DNA from: Acidobacteriota bacterium
Lineage (GTDB): Bacteria > Acidobacteriota > Terriglobia > Terriglobales > Acidobacteriaceae
Length of the DNA stretch: 29,216 bases
Reading direction: 5' to 3'
NCBI GenBank assembly: GCA_021779695.1
Contig: JAJYAE010000013.1
Coordinates: forward strand, 1-29,216
Below the pieces are notes generated by a model. That model was not told the origin of the DNA. It saw only the letters and a program-made list of their open reading frames with translations, and did no database searches. This document shows, piece after piece, positions 8,286-16,651 of this stretch. Within the stretch, counting starts at the first letter, position 1. Every line of letters starts with the position of its first letter. The position numbers and the translations under genes are program-made.

Positions 8286-9158
8286 CTATTTCGGCCCGTT
8301 AGTATTCGAGGAATCGTGCAGTGTGGCTAGGTCAGGCATATTCCGGAGCCGGCTGAGGGTGTCCTTATTGAATCTGGTTCGTTGGGGATCCCGTATCCAT
8401 CCCCATTTATTAAAGTACTTCATGGAATTCGAGACGTGTATCCGTAAGGCGCGAAATGTCTTGTATGACTCTTTGGCATGATCATGGACGACAGTAGCGC
8501 CTGGGAAAAAAACGGTGCGAAACTCTGCATGCATTCGTCGGGTGATATCAATATCCTCAGGGTACATAAAGAACCGCTCGTCGAAGAGGCCGACTCTCCG
8601 GAGCGCTGAAGTCCGGAACAACATAAAGCATCCAGAGAGATAGGGGATATCCATAACTCTGTTGTACCCGCTGTTTCGTAACTCGAATTTCTCAGCCCGG
8701 GCATTCTGAACCCTTTTCAGCGGTCCAAATGCGAAGCGCCGCAGCAAGAGGTCAACGGGCGTGGGTAGAAGTTTGCATAGATATTGGAGACTTCCGTCCG
8801 GATAGACAACCTTTGGCATAAGCTGGCCAATCGCAAGATCAGTTCTCATAAACCGAATCATCTTCTCAAGTTCTGTTGGTTCGAAATAGATATCTGGATT
8901 CAGTACGAAGTGAAAATCAGCTTCACCGAGGATCGTCCGCAGAGCGATGTTATGGCCGGCTCCATAACCATTGTTTGCTTTTGCTTTGATATAGTTTGTG
9001 TTTGGATAATGCAGACACGGGAGATTCATAGCGGTTGGAGAATTGTCGATAAGATATGTCGTTACTTGAACAGATGATCGCGCAATGCAATCCAAAAGTC
9101 GCGTCAATTGGGGCTCAGGCGTGTTGTACAGGACTACCGATGCAGTAATCTTACTCAT
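8286..9158 (-). CDS. Glycosyltransferase family 2
   Basis: A 290-residue GT-A glycosyltransferase. DNSPT (38-42), NNGYGAGHNIAL (62-73) and LNPDIYF (86-92, replacing the usual DxD with NPD) form the donor site, and YPEDIDITRR (199-208) carries the probable catalytic acidic residues. The NNGYGAGHN block is typical of the branch often annotated as WcaA/rhamnosyltransferase-like, but the sugar cannot be assigned. ATG at 9158 is four codons before the first strand. A TTG at 9185 with AAGGAG only 3 nt before it is an alternative start. It is divergent from the SDR gene at 9324, and 165 bp between them carries a strong promoter for the latter. Confidence 0.87.
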   Translation of the reverse strand: MSKITASVVLYNTPEPQLTRLLDCIARSSVQVTTYLIDNSPTAMNLPCLHYPNTNYIKAKANNGYGAGHNIALRTILGEADFHFVLNPDIYFEPTELEKMIRFMRTDLAIGQLMPKVVYPDGSLQYLCKLLPTPVDLLLRRFAFGPLKRVQNARAEKFELRNSGYNRVMDIPYLSGCFMLFRTSALRRVGLFDERFFMYPEDIDITRRMHAEFRTVFFPGATVVHDHAKESYKTFRALRIHVSNSMKYFNKWGWIRDPQRTRFNKDTLSRLRNMPDLATLHDSSNTNGPK

Positions 9159-9286
9159 AGAGTTGTAGGTAGATCCCCTTCTCAATCACTCCTTCCACAA
9201 CTAATCACCTAGCCAAGTCGACGTTGAAACAGGTCCCTATCCGAAACTAGAGTTTTGACCTTCTCTGGCCGGAGGCCCAACAGCGA

Positions 9287-9315
9287 TTGAGACCACCGTT
9301 TGGAAGTATTATAAT
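9287..9315 (+). promoter_or_regulatory. Near-consensus sigma-70-type promoter, probably leaderless
   Basis: TTGAGA (9287-9292), a 17-bp spacer and a perfect TATAAT (9310-9315). The ATG of the SDR gene begins at 9324, only 8 bp after the -10 box, so transcription should start at or within a base or two of the start codon. There is no ribosome-binding site in between. This is the best promoter in the window. Confidence 0.75.
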
Positions 9316-9323
9316 TGCCTTGA

Positions 9324-10313
9324 ATGCAACCACAACCTCCGATTGCTTCATCCACTGCCCCCGTGGCGATTCTTGGCGGTGCCGGATTTATCGGTGCTTG
9401 GCTCACTTCCTTGTTGATAGAACAGGGGATGCCAGTTCGTATCGGAGATCTTCGCAAAAGCGAGGCGTTCGCCGAACTTTGGTCAGAATGCGATTTACGG
9501 CAGATCGAATCGCTCCATGATGTGGTTTGCGGTGTCTGCGCCATCATAAACCTGGCAGCAGAACACCGCGACGATGTGCGACCGCTTTCGCGCTATAGAG
9601 AGACGAATGTGGACGGTGCGTCGCAAGTATGCGAGGTAGCTCGCAAAGTAGGAATTCAGAAGATCATCTTTACCAGCAGCGTCGCCGTTTATGGATTCCA
9701 GCCTGTACCGGTGGATGAAGGCGGACCTTTCGCGCCATTCAATGAATACGGGAAAACCAAGTTGGAGGCGGAGGGCGTCTATCGCGCTTGGGCGGATGAA
9801 GATCCCACTCGCACTCTTGTGATTGTTCGGCCGACTGTCGTTTTTGGCGAGGGAAATCGGGGAAACGTCTATAATCTGCTCCGCCAGGTTTCCTCGGGCA
9901 AGTTTTTGATGGTGGGATCGGGCAAGAACAAGAAGTCGATGGCATATGTCGGCAATGTCGCAGGATTTCTCGCCCACAGCCTCTCATTTGGTCCGGGAAT
10001 TCATATATTTAATTACGTAGACGGGCCCGACATAAGTACTGCGGAACTGGTGGACTACATTCACGGGTGTTTGGGGCGCTCGAAGAAGACGTTGCGGATT
10101 CCGAAATCGGTAGCCTTGGCGGGCGGTCATCTGCTGGATGTCGTCGCTCGCGCGACCGACAGGACATTTCCCATCAGTGCAATTCGTGTGAAGAAGTTTT
10201 GTGAGAGCACACAGTTTCTTGCCGACCGCGTTGCCCAATCAGGCTTTGTTCCTCCGTATACCCTGCAAGAGGGACTTGCCCGTACGATCCAGCACGAGTT
10301 CGTCGCTCGGTAG
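9324..10313 (+). CDS. NAD(P)-dependent sugar epimerase/reductase (extended SDR)
   Basis: A 329-residue extended short-chain dehydrogenase acting on a nucleotide- or lipid-linked sugar. It has the Rossmann motif GGAGFIG at 18-24, SSVAVYG at 118-124 with the catalytic Ser, and the YxxxK pair Y142/K146. It resembles the epimerase/4-reductase proteins common in O-antigen loci, but the substrate is not readable from these motifs. The ATG at 9324 has no ribosome-binding site, and the promoter at 9287-9315 predicts a leaderless message; a later in-frame GTG at 9363 is possible but would remove lead residues only. It stands alone on its strand, ending before a hairpin (10375-10403) and an IS3-family element. 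Confidence 0.88.
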   Translation: MQPQPPIASSTAPVAILGGAGFIGAWLTSLLIEQGMPVRIGDLRKSEAFAELWSECDLRQIESLHDVVCGVCAIINLAAEHRDDVRPLSRYRETNVDGASQVCEVARKVGIQKIIFTSSVAVYGFQPVPVDEGGPFAPFNEYGKTKLEAEGVYRAWADEDPTRTLVIVRPTVVFGEGNRGNVYNLLRQVSSGKFLMVGSGKNKKSMAYVGNVAGFLAHSLSFGPGIHIFNYVDGPDISTAELVDYIHGCLGRSKKTLRIPKSVALAGGHLLDVVARATDRTFPISAIRVKKFCESTQFLADRVAQSGFVPPYTLQEGLARTIQHEFVAR

Positions 10314-10374
10314 ATCCGAATCTCCAGGAAAGCACGGCCCTCGAATGCATCTTGGAGGGGCACGCGAGAGCCGA

Positions 10375-10403
10375 TTGTCCTTCGTGCAGCGTCCGAAGGA
10401 CAA
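10375..10403 (+). terminator. Hairpin downstream of the SDR gene, terminator-like
   Basis: TTGTCCTTCG (10375-10384) pairs perfectly with CGAAGGACAA (10394-10403) around a 9-nt loop. It lies 61 bp after the stop codon. The downstream sequence GTTCTAACAGTTT is only moderately T-rich, so termination strength is uncertain. Confidence 0.45.
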
Positions 10404-10455
10404 GTTCTAACAGTTTGAGTCTCCAGCGAGTCTCCAGACAGCAACGACCTCAACA

Positions 10456-10522
10456 GTATCCATCCGGGCAAAGCCACTCTTTTCGGGAGCTCGCTTGCAT
10501 GTTGAAGGTATCCATCCGGGCA
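10456..10522. repeat. 15-bp direct repeat, two copies 52 bp apart
   Basis: GTATCCATCCGGGCA occurs at 10456-10470 and again at 10508-10522, without mismatches. The purpose is unknown. The copies lie about 100-150 bp outside the IS3 element and are not its target duplication. Confidence 0.7.
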
Positions 10523-10681
10523 TATGGATCAGGAACGACAAACCTGACCAAGGCAAATCAGCACCCTTCTCGGTCCAACTTCCCGTTCCCGTGGTGCTAC
10601 GGCCTGGAGTTTACTGAGGTGGTCCCGGTAGTTCGGACAGTTTTTGCTTTTTCCTTAAGTGGAAGTTCTTGTTTTTTGTTT

Positions 10682-11509
10682 TTAGGCTGCCATGGGTTCA
10701 GGCAGGCGGTTGAAGTATACCTGATCGGGCGTGAGCGCTTTCAGGCTGGAGTGTGGGCGGATGGAGTTGTAAAAATCCAGGTAGCGGCCGATGGAAGTTC
10801 TGGCCTCTGCGACCGAGGCGTAGGCGTGCAGGTAGACCTCCTCGTACTTGATCGACTTCCAGATGCGCTCCACGAAGACGTTGTCGCGCCAGCGGCCCTT
10901 GCCGTCCATACTGATCCCGATCCCTTCTTGTTTTAGCCGTGCGGTGAAGGCCTGGCTGGTGAACTGGCTGCCTTGGTCGGTGTTGAAGATTTCCGGTTTT
11001 TCATTCCCGGAAAGTGCTTCTTCCAGTGTCTCGATGCAGAAGGCGGCCTCCATGGTGATCGACAGCTTCCAGGCAAGAACCCTGCGGCTGAACCAGTCCA
11101 CCACCGCGGTCAGATAGACGAACCCGCGTGCCATCGGGATGTAGGTGATGTCCATGGCCCAGACCTGATTGGGCCGCGTAATGGCAAGGCTGCGCAGCAG
11201 GTACGGATAAATCCTGTGTCCCGGCTCGGGCTTGGAGGTGTTGGGCCGGCGGTAGATGGCCTCGATTCCCATCCGCCTCATCAGCGTGCGCAGATGGCGG
11301 CGGCCTACCTCCAGTCCTTGATGGCTGAGCAAATCGCGTAGCATCCGGCTGCCCGCGAACGGGTAGTTCAGATGCAGCTCATCGATCTGTCGCATCAGCC
11401 ACAGGTCCTCGGCTGACGCCGGGCGCGGCTCATAGTAGACCGTGCTGCGGCTGATGCCCAGAACCTCAGCCTGTTTCTGGATGGGAAGATCGTGCTCGCG
11501 GTCGATCAT
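10682..11509 (-). CDS. IS3-family transposase OrfB (DDE integrase domain)
   Basis: The 275-residue catalytic subunit. The rve-type core has D120 (in WAMDITYIP), D178 (in NTDQGSQFT) and E214 (in FVERIWKSIK), giving the D-x35-E spacing of the IS3 family. An N-terminal HTH_21-like segment (around SRSTVYYEPRP) precedes it. Its ATG overlaps the orfA stop in the sequence ATGA (11506-11509). In this family a -1 frameshift normally yields the active OrfAB fusion, and here the fused frame would read through KAMIDREH. No internal stops are seen, so the element may still be active. Confidence 0.95.
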   Translation of the reverse strand: MIDREHDLPIQKQAEVLGISRSTVYYEPRPASAEDLWLMRQIDELHLNYPFAGSRMLRDLLSHQGLEVGRRHLRTLMRRMGIEAIYRRPNTSKPEPGHRIYPYLLRSLAITRPNQVWAMDITYIPMARGFVYLTAVVDWFSRRVLAWKLSITMEAAFCIETLEEALSGNEKPEIFNTDQGSQFTSQAFTARLKQEGIGISMDGKGRWRDNVFVERIWKSIKYEEVYLHAYASVAEARTSIGRYLDFYNSIRPHSSLKALTPDQVYFNRLPEPMAA

Positions 11510-11817
11510 CGCCTTGCGCTCAGCAACCCGGCCTTGGTGAGCGCCCCCTCTAAAAAATCGTTCTCCAGCGTCAAGGCACCGATCTTGGCGTGCAGCGTCT
11601 TCACGTCAACCGGCTCGCCGGACGGCACTGCCTTGGCTTCGCCGCCGAACACACTCGCCGCGCCTTCCAGCAACTGGCTCTTCCACTGCGTAATCTGGTT
11701 GGGGTGAACGTCAAACTGCTCGGCCAGCTCCGAAAGCGTCTTCTCGCCCCGGAGCGCGGCAAGCGCCACCTTCGACTTGAACTCCGCCGTATGATTCCTG
11801 CGCGGACGTCGGCTCAT
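11506..11817 (-). CDS. IS3-family transposase OrfA (helix-turn-helix)
   Basis: A 103-residue DNA-binding protein. MSRRPRRNHTAEFKSKVALA opens it, and the HTH lies in KTLSELAEQFDVHPNQITQW. A leucine-rich C-terminus (TLENDFLEGAL) mediates OrfA/OrfAB assembly in this family. The start is ATG at 11817 because GAGGAG lies 5 nt upstream; the frame itself is open to 11868. The stop overlaps the orfB start by 4 bp. Confidence 0.92.
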   Translation of the reverse strand: MSRRPRRNHTAEFKSKVALAALRGEKTLSELAEQFDVHPNQITQWKSQLLEGAASVFGGEAKAVPSGEPVDVKTLHAKIGALTLENDFLEGALTKAGLLSARR

Positions 11818-11939
11818 TGGGTCTCCTCTTCTCAGCCATCTTAGGCTGCAAAAGAACGGATCCTCCACTTAAACCCCTGTCCGATTCTCCCGAGCCACTT
11901 CTCTGTTCGGCGTCAAGAGGGACAGGACGTACGCTTACG

Positions 11940-13496
11940 TTAGTTCGGTGGTTCCCAACGGAGCATCGTCACACTGTGCGGAGGGAAGTAGTAAACCTCG
12001 CCCGGCTTGTAGTTCCAGGAGGTTGTTTTGACGATGATGCTATCTGCTGGACCACCGCGTGTCGAAGGACTCAACGACCTTCCGTTCACAGCATTGTCTG
12101 CGGGTCCATTCAATGTCTTCACTTCAGCCTGTGCGCCTGATGGGAGCCCATCCACAGTGATCTTCGAGGGCATAGCCGATATGCTGTCGCGGTTAATGAC
12201 TGCAAGCACCAATCTACCGGAGTCATCAAGCGACGCAATCGAGTCGAGTGCAGGCACACCTGACCGCGCCTGAGGTACACCAATATGCTCAGCGTAAAAA
12301 GTGACGCCTCCAATTGTGTTTATACCGACCAGCTTGTTTCCGAAGTAATTGCGGTAGAGGTCGAATACGTAGAAATGGGGAGATCGGATTACTCCCTCGT
12401 CTGTATCGAGGACAAGAGCACCGAACCATTTGCTTACAGCGAGATTGTATGTGGCAATGTCGACGCCATCCCGCATGAATACGTGAAAGAGGGATGCAGT
12501 ATACAGACTTGCCGCAAGAGTTCTGGACTGGTCGAGTATGGCGAGTAGTTCACTTTGCGAGCCTCCTGCACCAAACAATGGGAAGTATTCCGTAATTGCA
12601 ATCGGTGTGCTGGGAAGCATCCGCTTGACATTTTCAATATCGTCGCCTGTCGAAAGCGCACCTGCGTACATGGCGCGGTAGGCTTCTGTTCTTTTTGTTG
12701 CATTATTGAAGTCATACGAATGCAGAATGAGCGGTGCAAAAGCGTCATGTAATGCTACAAAATCAGGGCGAACGCCCATATGCGCAATGTGTTCCACCCA
12801 TCCACGATTCTGACTGCTTGTGTTCCAGGTTCCTGCGACAGCTCCAACTCGGGCTTGTGGGTCTGCCTTTTTGAGATATGACATCCATTGGGGAAAGTCA
12901 CGTGCGTATTGATCAGCGGAATGGTAAATCCTCTCATCGTTACCTGGAACGCTCGCGTGTTCGCGCGGTTCAGAGAGGTAGATTTCATTACCAATCTCCC
13001 ATAGGCGAACGGAGAAGCCGCGCGTCGCGAAGTACTTTTGCCAAGCCACAGCTTCAGACGGAGTGCCGGTACCATAGTTAGCAGTGATGAGGCCCTGAGC
13101 GCCAATGGCTCGGCAGAACTCGATATATTCGTCGGTGCCAAAAGTGTTTTCCTGATTTGAATTGTCAATGGGATGTCTGCGCTCCGGCCGCTTGTTGTAT
13201 GGACCAATTCCATCCGTCCAATGGTAGTAATCGGCTAGAATGCCGCCCGGGAAACGCACAACAGAAAGGTGTAATGGCTGAAGAACTGAAACGATGTCTT
13301 TGCGGACGGAATGGGCGTTTGGATCGAAAATGCGATTTCCGTTTTCAGTCCATTCAACCCCTACCCCGAAGAGCAAATCGCTGACTTTTCCATTGCTGAC
13401 CGAAGGATGGACAACGATTGATGCCGTTTGCGCAGGTGCGCAACTGGTTGATGTTAGAGACAAAACGGCCAGTAATGCAATTCCTATCCTCTGCAC
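11940..13496 (-). CDS. Secreted GH51-type alpha-L-arabinofuranosidase-like hydrolase
   Basis: A 518-residue glycoside hydrolase of clan GH-A. The acid/base lies in WEIGNE (E171) and the nucleophile in AITEYFP (E303), both placed as in GH51. A hydrophobic signal sequence opens the protein (RIGIALLAVLSLTSTSC), with C19 possibly lipidated; the lipobox is not canonical, so cleavage by signal peptidase I is also possible. The start is GTG at 13496, with GGGAG 8 nt upstream. It is last in the - strand polysaccharide operon, 14 bp after the methyltransferase. This suggests a periplasmic or cell-surface role in trimming or releasing a polymer containing arabinofuranose or a similar sugar. The substrate is inferred from family only. 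Confidence 0.82.
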   Translation of the reverse strand: MQRIGIALLAVLSLTSTSCAPAQTASIVVHPSVSNGKVSDLLFGVGVEWTENGNRIFDPNAHSVRKDIVSVLQPLHLSVVRFPGGILADYYHWTDGIGPYNKRPERRHPIDNSNQENTFGTDEYIEFCRAIGAQGLITANYGTGTPSEAVAWQKYFATRGFSVRLWEIGNEIYLSEPREHASVPGNDERIYHSADQYARDFPQWMSYLKKADPQARVGAVAGTWNTSSQNRGWVEHIAHMGVRPDFVALHDAFAPLILHSYDFNNATKRTEAYRAMYAGALSTGDDIENVKRMLPSTPIAITEYFPLFGAGGSQSELLAILDQSRTLAASLYTASLFHVFMRDGVDIATYNLAVSKWFGALVLDTDEGVIRSPHFYVFDLYRNYFGNKLVGINTIGGVTFYAEHIGVPQARSGVPALDSIASLDDSGRLVLAVINRDSISAMPSKITVDGLPSGAQAEVKTLNGPADNAVNGRSLSPSTRGGPADSIIVKTTSWNYKPGEVYYFPPHSVTMLRWEPPN

Positions 13497-13510
13497 ACTT
13501 TAATCTCCCT

Positions 13511-14260
13511 TTATGCTTTTTGGGCAAAGTACCAACGGTTGTACCAGCTATTGATTGGTTCGGCAGGTGCGTCAATCTCAAGGATCTTGAGCGATCCCCT
13601 ATTCAAAATCGCCTGCACTTCGTTCTGAGGGATTCCGTACATATCCATCGATGCTTCCTGACGATTCTTTGTGCGCTTCAAGAGGGCTGTGGCAGATCTG
13701 GGCAGAACTCGCTCAGTCACAGTTTTGAGCGTCACCGCATGGTGGCTCGGGATCTGAAAGGCAACCACGCCCCCTGGTTTGAGCACACGGCAGAACTCGG
13801 CGATATATGCTTTTGAGCAATCCGGCGGGATATGCTGCAACACTAGGTGTGAATGGACGAGTCGAAAAGTGGCATCTGGAAAGAGTGAAAGGTCGATCTT
13901 CTGATTGATATGGTAGGCAACTCTTTTGCCAAAAGGGTTCAGGCGGCGCGCGCGTTCCACCATGGACCCAGCAATGTCTACGCCATGCACAGTATCGAAG
14001 TGCTGCGCAAAGGCAAGCACAAGACGCCCAATGCCGCACCCGAAATCCAATACGGGGCCTTCGCTTGGCATGAAGCCGAATCCCTTGAGCCGAGTGACAA
14101 GCTCGGCGATCTCAACGCGGCCGGTTTCAAAGAACTCATCTTTATCCCACTTTCCGCGTTTTCCGCGCCAGGATAGGATTGCCCAGCAAGGGTCGTCATC
14201 TCCGAGAGTTTCCCAGGTAGCGCGCAGCTGATCAAAAGCTGTGGTTGCATTACTTGTCAT
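13511..14260 (-). CDS. Class I SAM-dependent methyltransferase
   Basis: A 249-residue Rossmann-fold methyltransferase. Motif I is VLDFGCGIGRL at 70-80, the acidic residue after strand 2 lies in GVDIAGSM at 93-100, and LKPGGVVAFQIP is the usual post-motif strand. GAGGA 5 nt before ATG at 14260 fixes the start. It lies between two GT4 genes and a glycoside hydrolase in the polysaccharide operon, so O-methylation of a sugar or terminal capping of the chain is plausible. A small-molecule or lipid substrate cannot be excluded. The gap to the upstream GT4 is 28 bp. Confidence 0.85.
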   Translation of the reverse strand: MTSNATTAFDQLRATWETLGDDDPCWAILSWRGKRGKWDKDEFFETGRVEIAELVTRLKGFGFMPSEGPVLDFGCGIGRLVLAFAQHFDTVHGVDIAGSMVERARRLNPFGKRVAYHINQKIDLSLFPDATFRLVHSHLVLQHIPPDCSKAYIAEFCRVLKPGGVVAFQIPSHHAVTLKTVTERVLPRSATALLKRTKNRQEASMDMYGIPQNEVQAILNRGSLKILEIDAPAEPINSWYNRWYFAQKA

Positions 14261-14288
14261 TGTCGTCCTCGCTCCCGCTTCCACATCT

Positions 14289-15509
14289 TCACTTTTCGAA
14301 TATGCCCGATTCGGATTGCCGACCTACATTGTGGGGTATTGGTTGTTTGCGCACAATTCCTTCTAATAGCTCATCAACGCTCTCGACGAAGGGACCCCAA
14401 TCAAAGCGCTTGCTATTGAGCAATCCATTTGCTCCTAACTCATCGCTCAGGACCGGATTGTGCACAAGCGTGCGAAACGCTTCACCCACCGCTTCAGGCT
14501 CAGGATTGACCAGGAGTGCTGTGACACCATCAACCTGGCTTTCTGCCAGCCCGCCAGAAAATGTTGCGATAACAGGCTTCCCGCAGGCATTTGCTTCGAG
14601 CGGAACGATTCCCCAGTCCTCATTTTCAGCTACACAAACCACGCCGCAGCAGCTCCTGTAGAGCCCAATAAGCTCTTCATCCTCAGGATTGACTCGAAAT
14701 TGGACGTCATCTCTGCTCATAACAAGTTCGCGGAGCAATGCGAGATAATGCTTGCTCTTTTCATCCACTCTCCCGGCAACAATAAGGGAAAACTCCTGCA
14801 TTTCCGGGCAGTGTGCCTTGGCCTCCAGGAACCCCCGAATCGCGGTTTCAAGGTTCTTAGTCCACATGATTCGACCAGGAGCGAGAAAGAATTTCTTCCG
14901 CTCCTCGCCGGGGCGGAATCGCGAGAGGTCGCAACCTGGATGAAGAATCGAAAATGAAGCATCTTTGTCGAGCAAACCGCCATGCTGAGCGCGTTTGAGC
15001 GTTTCGCGGCTGTTAAGGATCACATGTTTGTAACGCTTCCAAAGACGACGGTCAAGCGCACCATAAATAGAAGAAAGCAAATCAAAAGGTATGCGGAATA
15101 GGCCTCGATATCGTGCTCTTACTCGGCGGCGATAGATGGGATCGAATACTACACGCAGGGGCGTATGACAAAAGCAAATGCACGGAATTTGATGGCTGCG
15201 CAGAAGGGCAAGATCACCAAGTCCATCACAATGAATCATAAGAACGTCATACTGATCTAAAGGAAGCTTCTGCAAAGCCAACGTGAATGCCGCCCGCAAG
15301 ACGGGTATGATGGAGCGCTTCACGGATACCTTCTCAAGCTGAACAACATTCATGCCGGCAAATTCACGATAGGTGTCCGACTGTACGAAATGATTCGTGA
15401 AGATGGTGTGCGCGTGCCGGCTTCGGCGCACCATTTCAACAATGGTGCGTTCAATGCCGCTGGTGAGATAGACCCACGGATAGAAATGAGCAACTCGCAA
15501 TTGCATCAT
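14289..15509 (-). CDS. Glycosyltransferase family 4
   Basis: A 406-residue GT-B retaining glycosyltransferase. HPGCD at 190-194 is the hinge, APGRIMWTKNLETAI (210 onward) is the family's donor-domain opening strand, and the E-x7-E motif is ENEDWGIVPLEANACG with E297/E305. It starts on ATG at 15509, overlapping the stop of the preceding GT4 (ATGA), so translation is coupled. The APGR...KNL layout is common in mannosyl- and glucosyltransferases of capsule loci; the sugar is unassigned. Confidence 0.9.
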   Translation of the reverse strand: MMQLRVAHFYPWVYLTSGIERTIVEMVRRSRHAHTIFTNHFVQSDTYREFAGMNVVQLEKVSVKRSIIPVLRAAFTLALQKLPLDQYDVLMIHCDGLGDLALLRSHQIPCICFCHTPLRVVFDPIYRRRVRARYRGLFRIPFDLLSSIYGALDRRLWKRYKHVILNSRETLKRAQHGGLLDKDASFSILHPGCDLSRFRPGEERKKFFLAPGRIMWTKNLETAIRGFLEAKAHCPEMQEFSLIVAGRVDEKSKHYLALLRELVMSRDDVQFRVNPEDEELIGLYRSCCGVVCVAENEDWGIVPLEANACGKPVIATFSGGLAESQVDGVTALLVNPEPEAVGEAFRTLVHNPVLSDELGANGLLNSKRFDWGPFVESVDELLEGIVRKQPIPHNVGRQSESGIFEK

Positions 15510-16651
15510 GCGACCACCTGGCCCGTTCGCGAACGTCGTGCATTTTGCTCAGCGCACTCCAAATAAGTGTCAAGAACCACGGCTGCCGTTTTGTCCCAGC
15601 TATAAGCACGAGCTTTCTCTTTACCTTTCCAAACGAGCTGCTTCCGGAGTTCATCATCCTGAATGACCTGGCGAATGGCATCTGCGATGGAGGCAGGATT
15701 GGATGGATCGCAATACTGAATTGCGTCACCAAATACTTCAGGGAAGCAGCTTCCGGACGAGGCGACCGCTGGCGTACCTGCATGGAGAGCTTCGAGGACA
15801 GGAATTCCGAAACCCTCAAGTAGTGATGGGAAGACAAACACACCCGCGCGCGCCATTAGTCTCACAGCTCTTTCAGCGGGTATAAAGCCCACTCGGTGAA
15901 TCCGATCTCTAACGGGAGAGTGACGGATTGTGCTATCCAACTCGGATGTCTTCCATCCATTCTTCCCTGCAATTACCAAGTGATGTTCCACATCGTGCTG
16001 CTGAACCAGATCCTCGAATGCCTTTACAAGTCGTACGAGATTCTTACGGGGTTGAACAAGGCCGAGATAGAAAATGAAATGTGCATCTCCCCATGGCTCA
16101 GGTTCTGTGTTGGACGTCAGCGGAATGTCAGGCCAGTCCGTGGCGTTGTATGTGATGACTAGCTTATTGTTGGGCACTTTGTAAGCATCGCGAATCTGGT
16201 TCGCCGCAAAATTAGAGACTGTAAAGATCCGGTCTGCGATACGGCATCCATTGCGCACGACAATCTTCATACGCGTTGCTTCAACGGGTGTGTACCACTC
16301 CGGATGAGAGTCGAAAGCGATGTCATGCACGGTGATGATGCGGGCTGCCTTCACGAAAGGAGGAGGAACAAAAGGGCAGTGAACCACATCGATCTTATAC
16401 CTATTCACGTACAGAGGAAGGGAGAGTGGCCGCTGTATCCATTGGGAGTTCGGTTTGAGACGAACGATTCTCGCGTTGGGATGGTGAACCGCGAGTTGTT
16501 GCAATGCGCGAGGGTGATTGACAAAAATGTGATATTCGTTCTTACTGTCTCTGCGCAGTAGAGCACCAATCAGACCCGAAAAATGGGATTCATTTCCGCA
16601 GCCAAGGCTGTTGCCCCCGACTCCGTGTGCATCAATTCCAATTCTGATCAT
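15506..16651 (-). CDS. Glycosyltransferase family 4, mannosyltransferase-like
   Basis: A 381-residue GT-B glycosyltransferase. RIGIDAHGVGG at 3-13 is the acceptor-domain glycine loop, TVHD at 107-110 is a common GT4 motif, GLVQPRKNL at 197-205 opens the donor domain, and E279/E287 make the E-x7-E motif (EGFGIPVLE). The layout most resembles the MtfB/WbdA-like branch often annotated mannosyltransferase, but that is resemblance only. It overlaps the next gene up (16648-17655) and the next down by 4 bp each, so it is translationally coupled at both ends. Confidence 0.9.
   Translation of the reverse strand: MIRIGIDAHGVGGNSLGCGNESHFSGLIGALLRRDSKNEYHIFVNHPRALQQLAVHHPNARIVRLKPNSQWIQRPLSLPLYVNRYKIDVVHCPFVPPPFVKAARIITVHDIAFDSHPEWYTPVEATRMKIVVRNGCRIADRIFTVSNFAANQIRDAYKVPNNKLVITYNATDWPDIPLTSNTEPEPWGDAHFIFYLGLVQPRKNLVRLVKAFEDLVQQHDVEHHLVIAGKNGWKTSELDSTIRHSPVRDRIHRVGFIPAERAVRLMARAGVFVFPSLLEGFGIPVLEALHAGTPAVASSGSCFPEVFGDAIQYCDPSNPASIADAIRQVIQDDELRKQLVWKGKEKARAYSWDKTAAVVLDTYLECAEQNARRSRTGQVVA

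Larger units (their letters stand above)
10314..10614. other. Non-coding stretch between SDR gene and IS3 element
   Basis: No gene is supported. It contains a 10-bp-stem hairpin (10375-10403), a tandem pair of GAGTCTCCAG (10417-10426 and 10428-10437, period 11) and a 15-bp direct repeat (10456-10470 and 10508-10522). The density of small repeats suggests decayed mobile-element ends. Confidence 0.5.
10615..11902 (-). mobile_element. IS3-family insertion sequence with both terminal repeats
   Basis: A 1288-bp element carrying orfA and orfB on the minus strand. The imperfect 26-bp terminal repeats are 10615-10640 and 11877-11902, agreeing at 17 of 26 positions and sharing the inner TCGGACAG. The left end begins with the family-typical TG; the right end reads CT where CA is expected. 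The 3-4 bp flanks (TTAC on the left, CTGT on the right) do not match, so no target duplication is seen. The left end agrees well with the end of a second IS3-family element at 29090, which supports the boundary. It sits 37 bp beyond the stop of the GH51 gene. Confidence 0.85.

Noticed and set aside
10456..10522. CRISPR-like repeat pair
   Set aside because: Only two 15-bp copies with one 37-bp gap, no further units and no cas genes.
10611..11906. Target-site duplication around the IS3 element
   Set aside because: The bases just outside the two ends (TTAC and CTGT) do not match over 3-4 bp.
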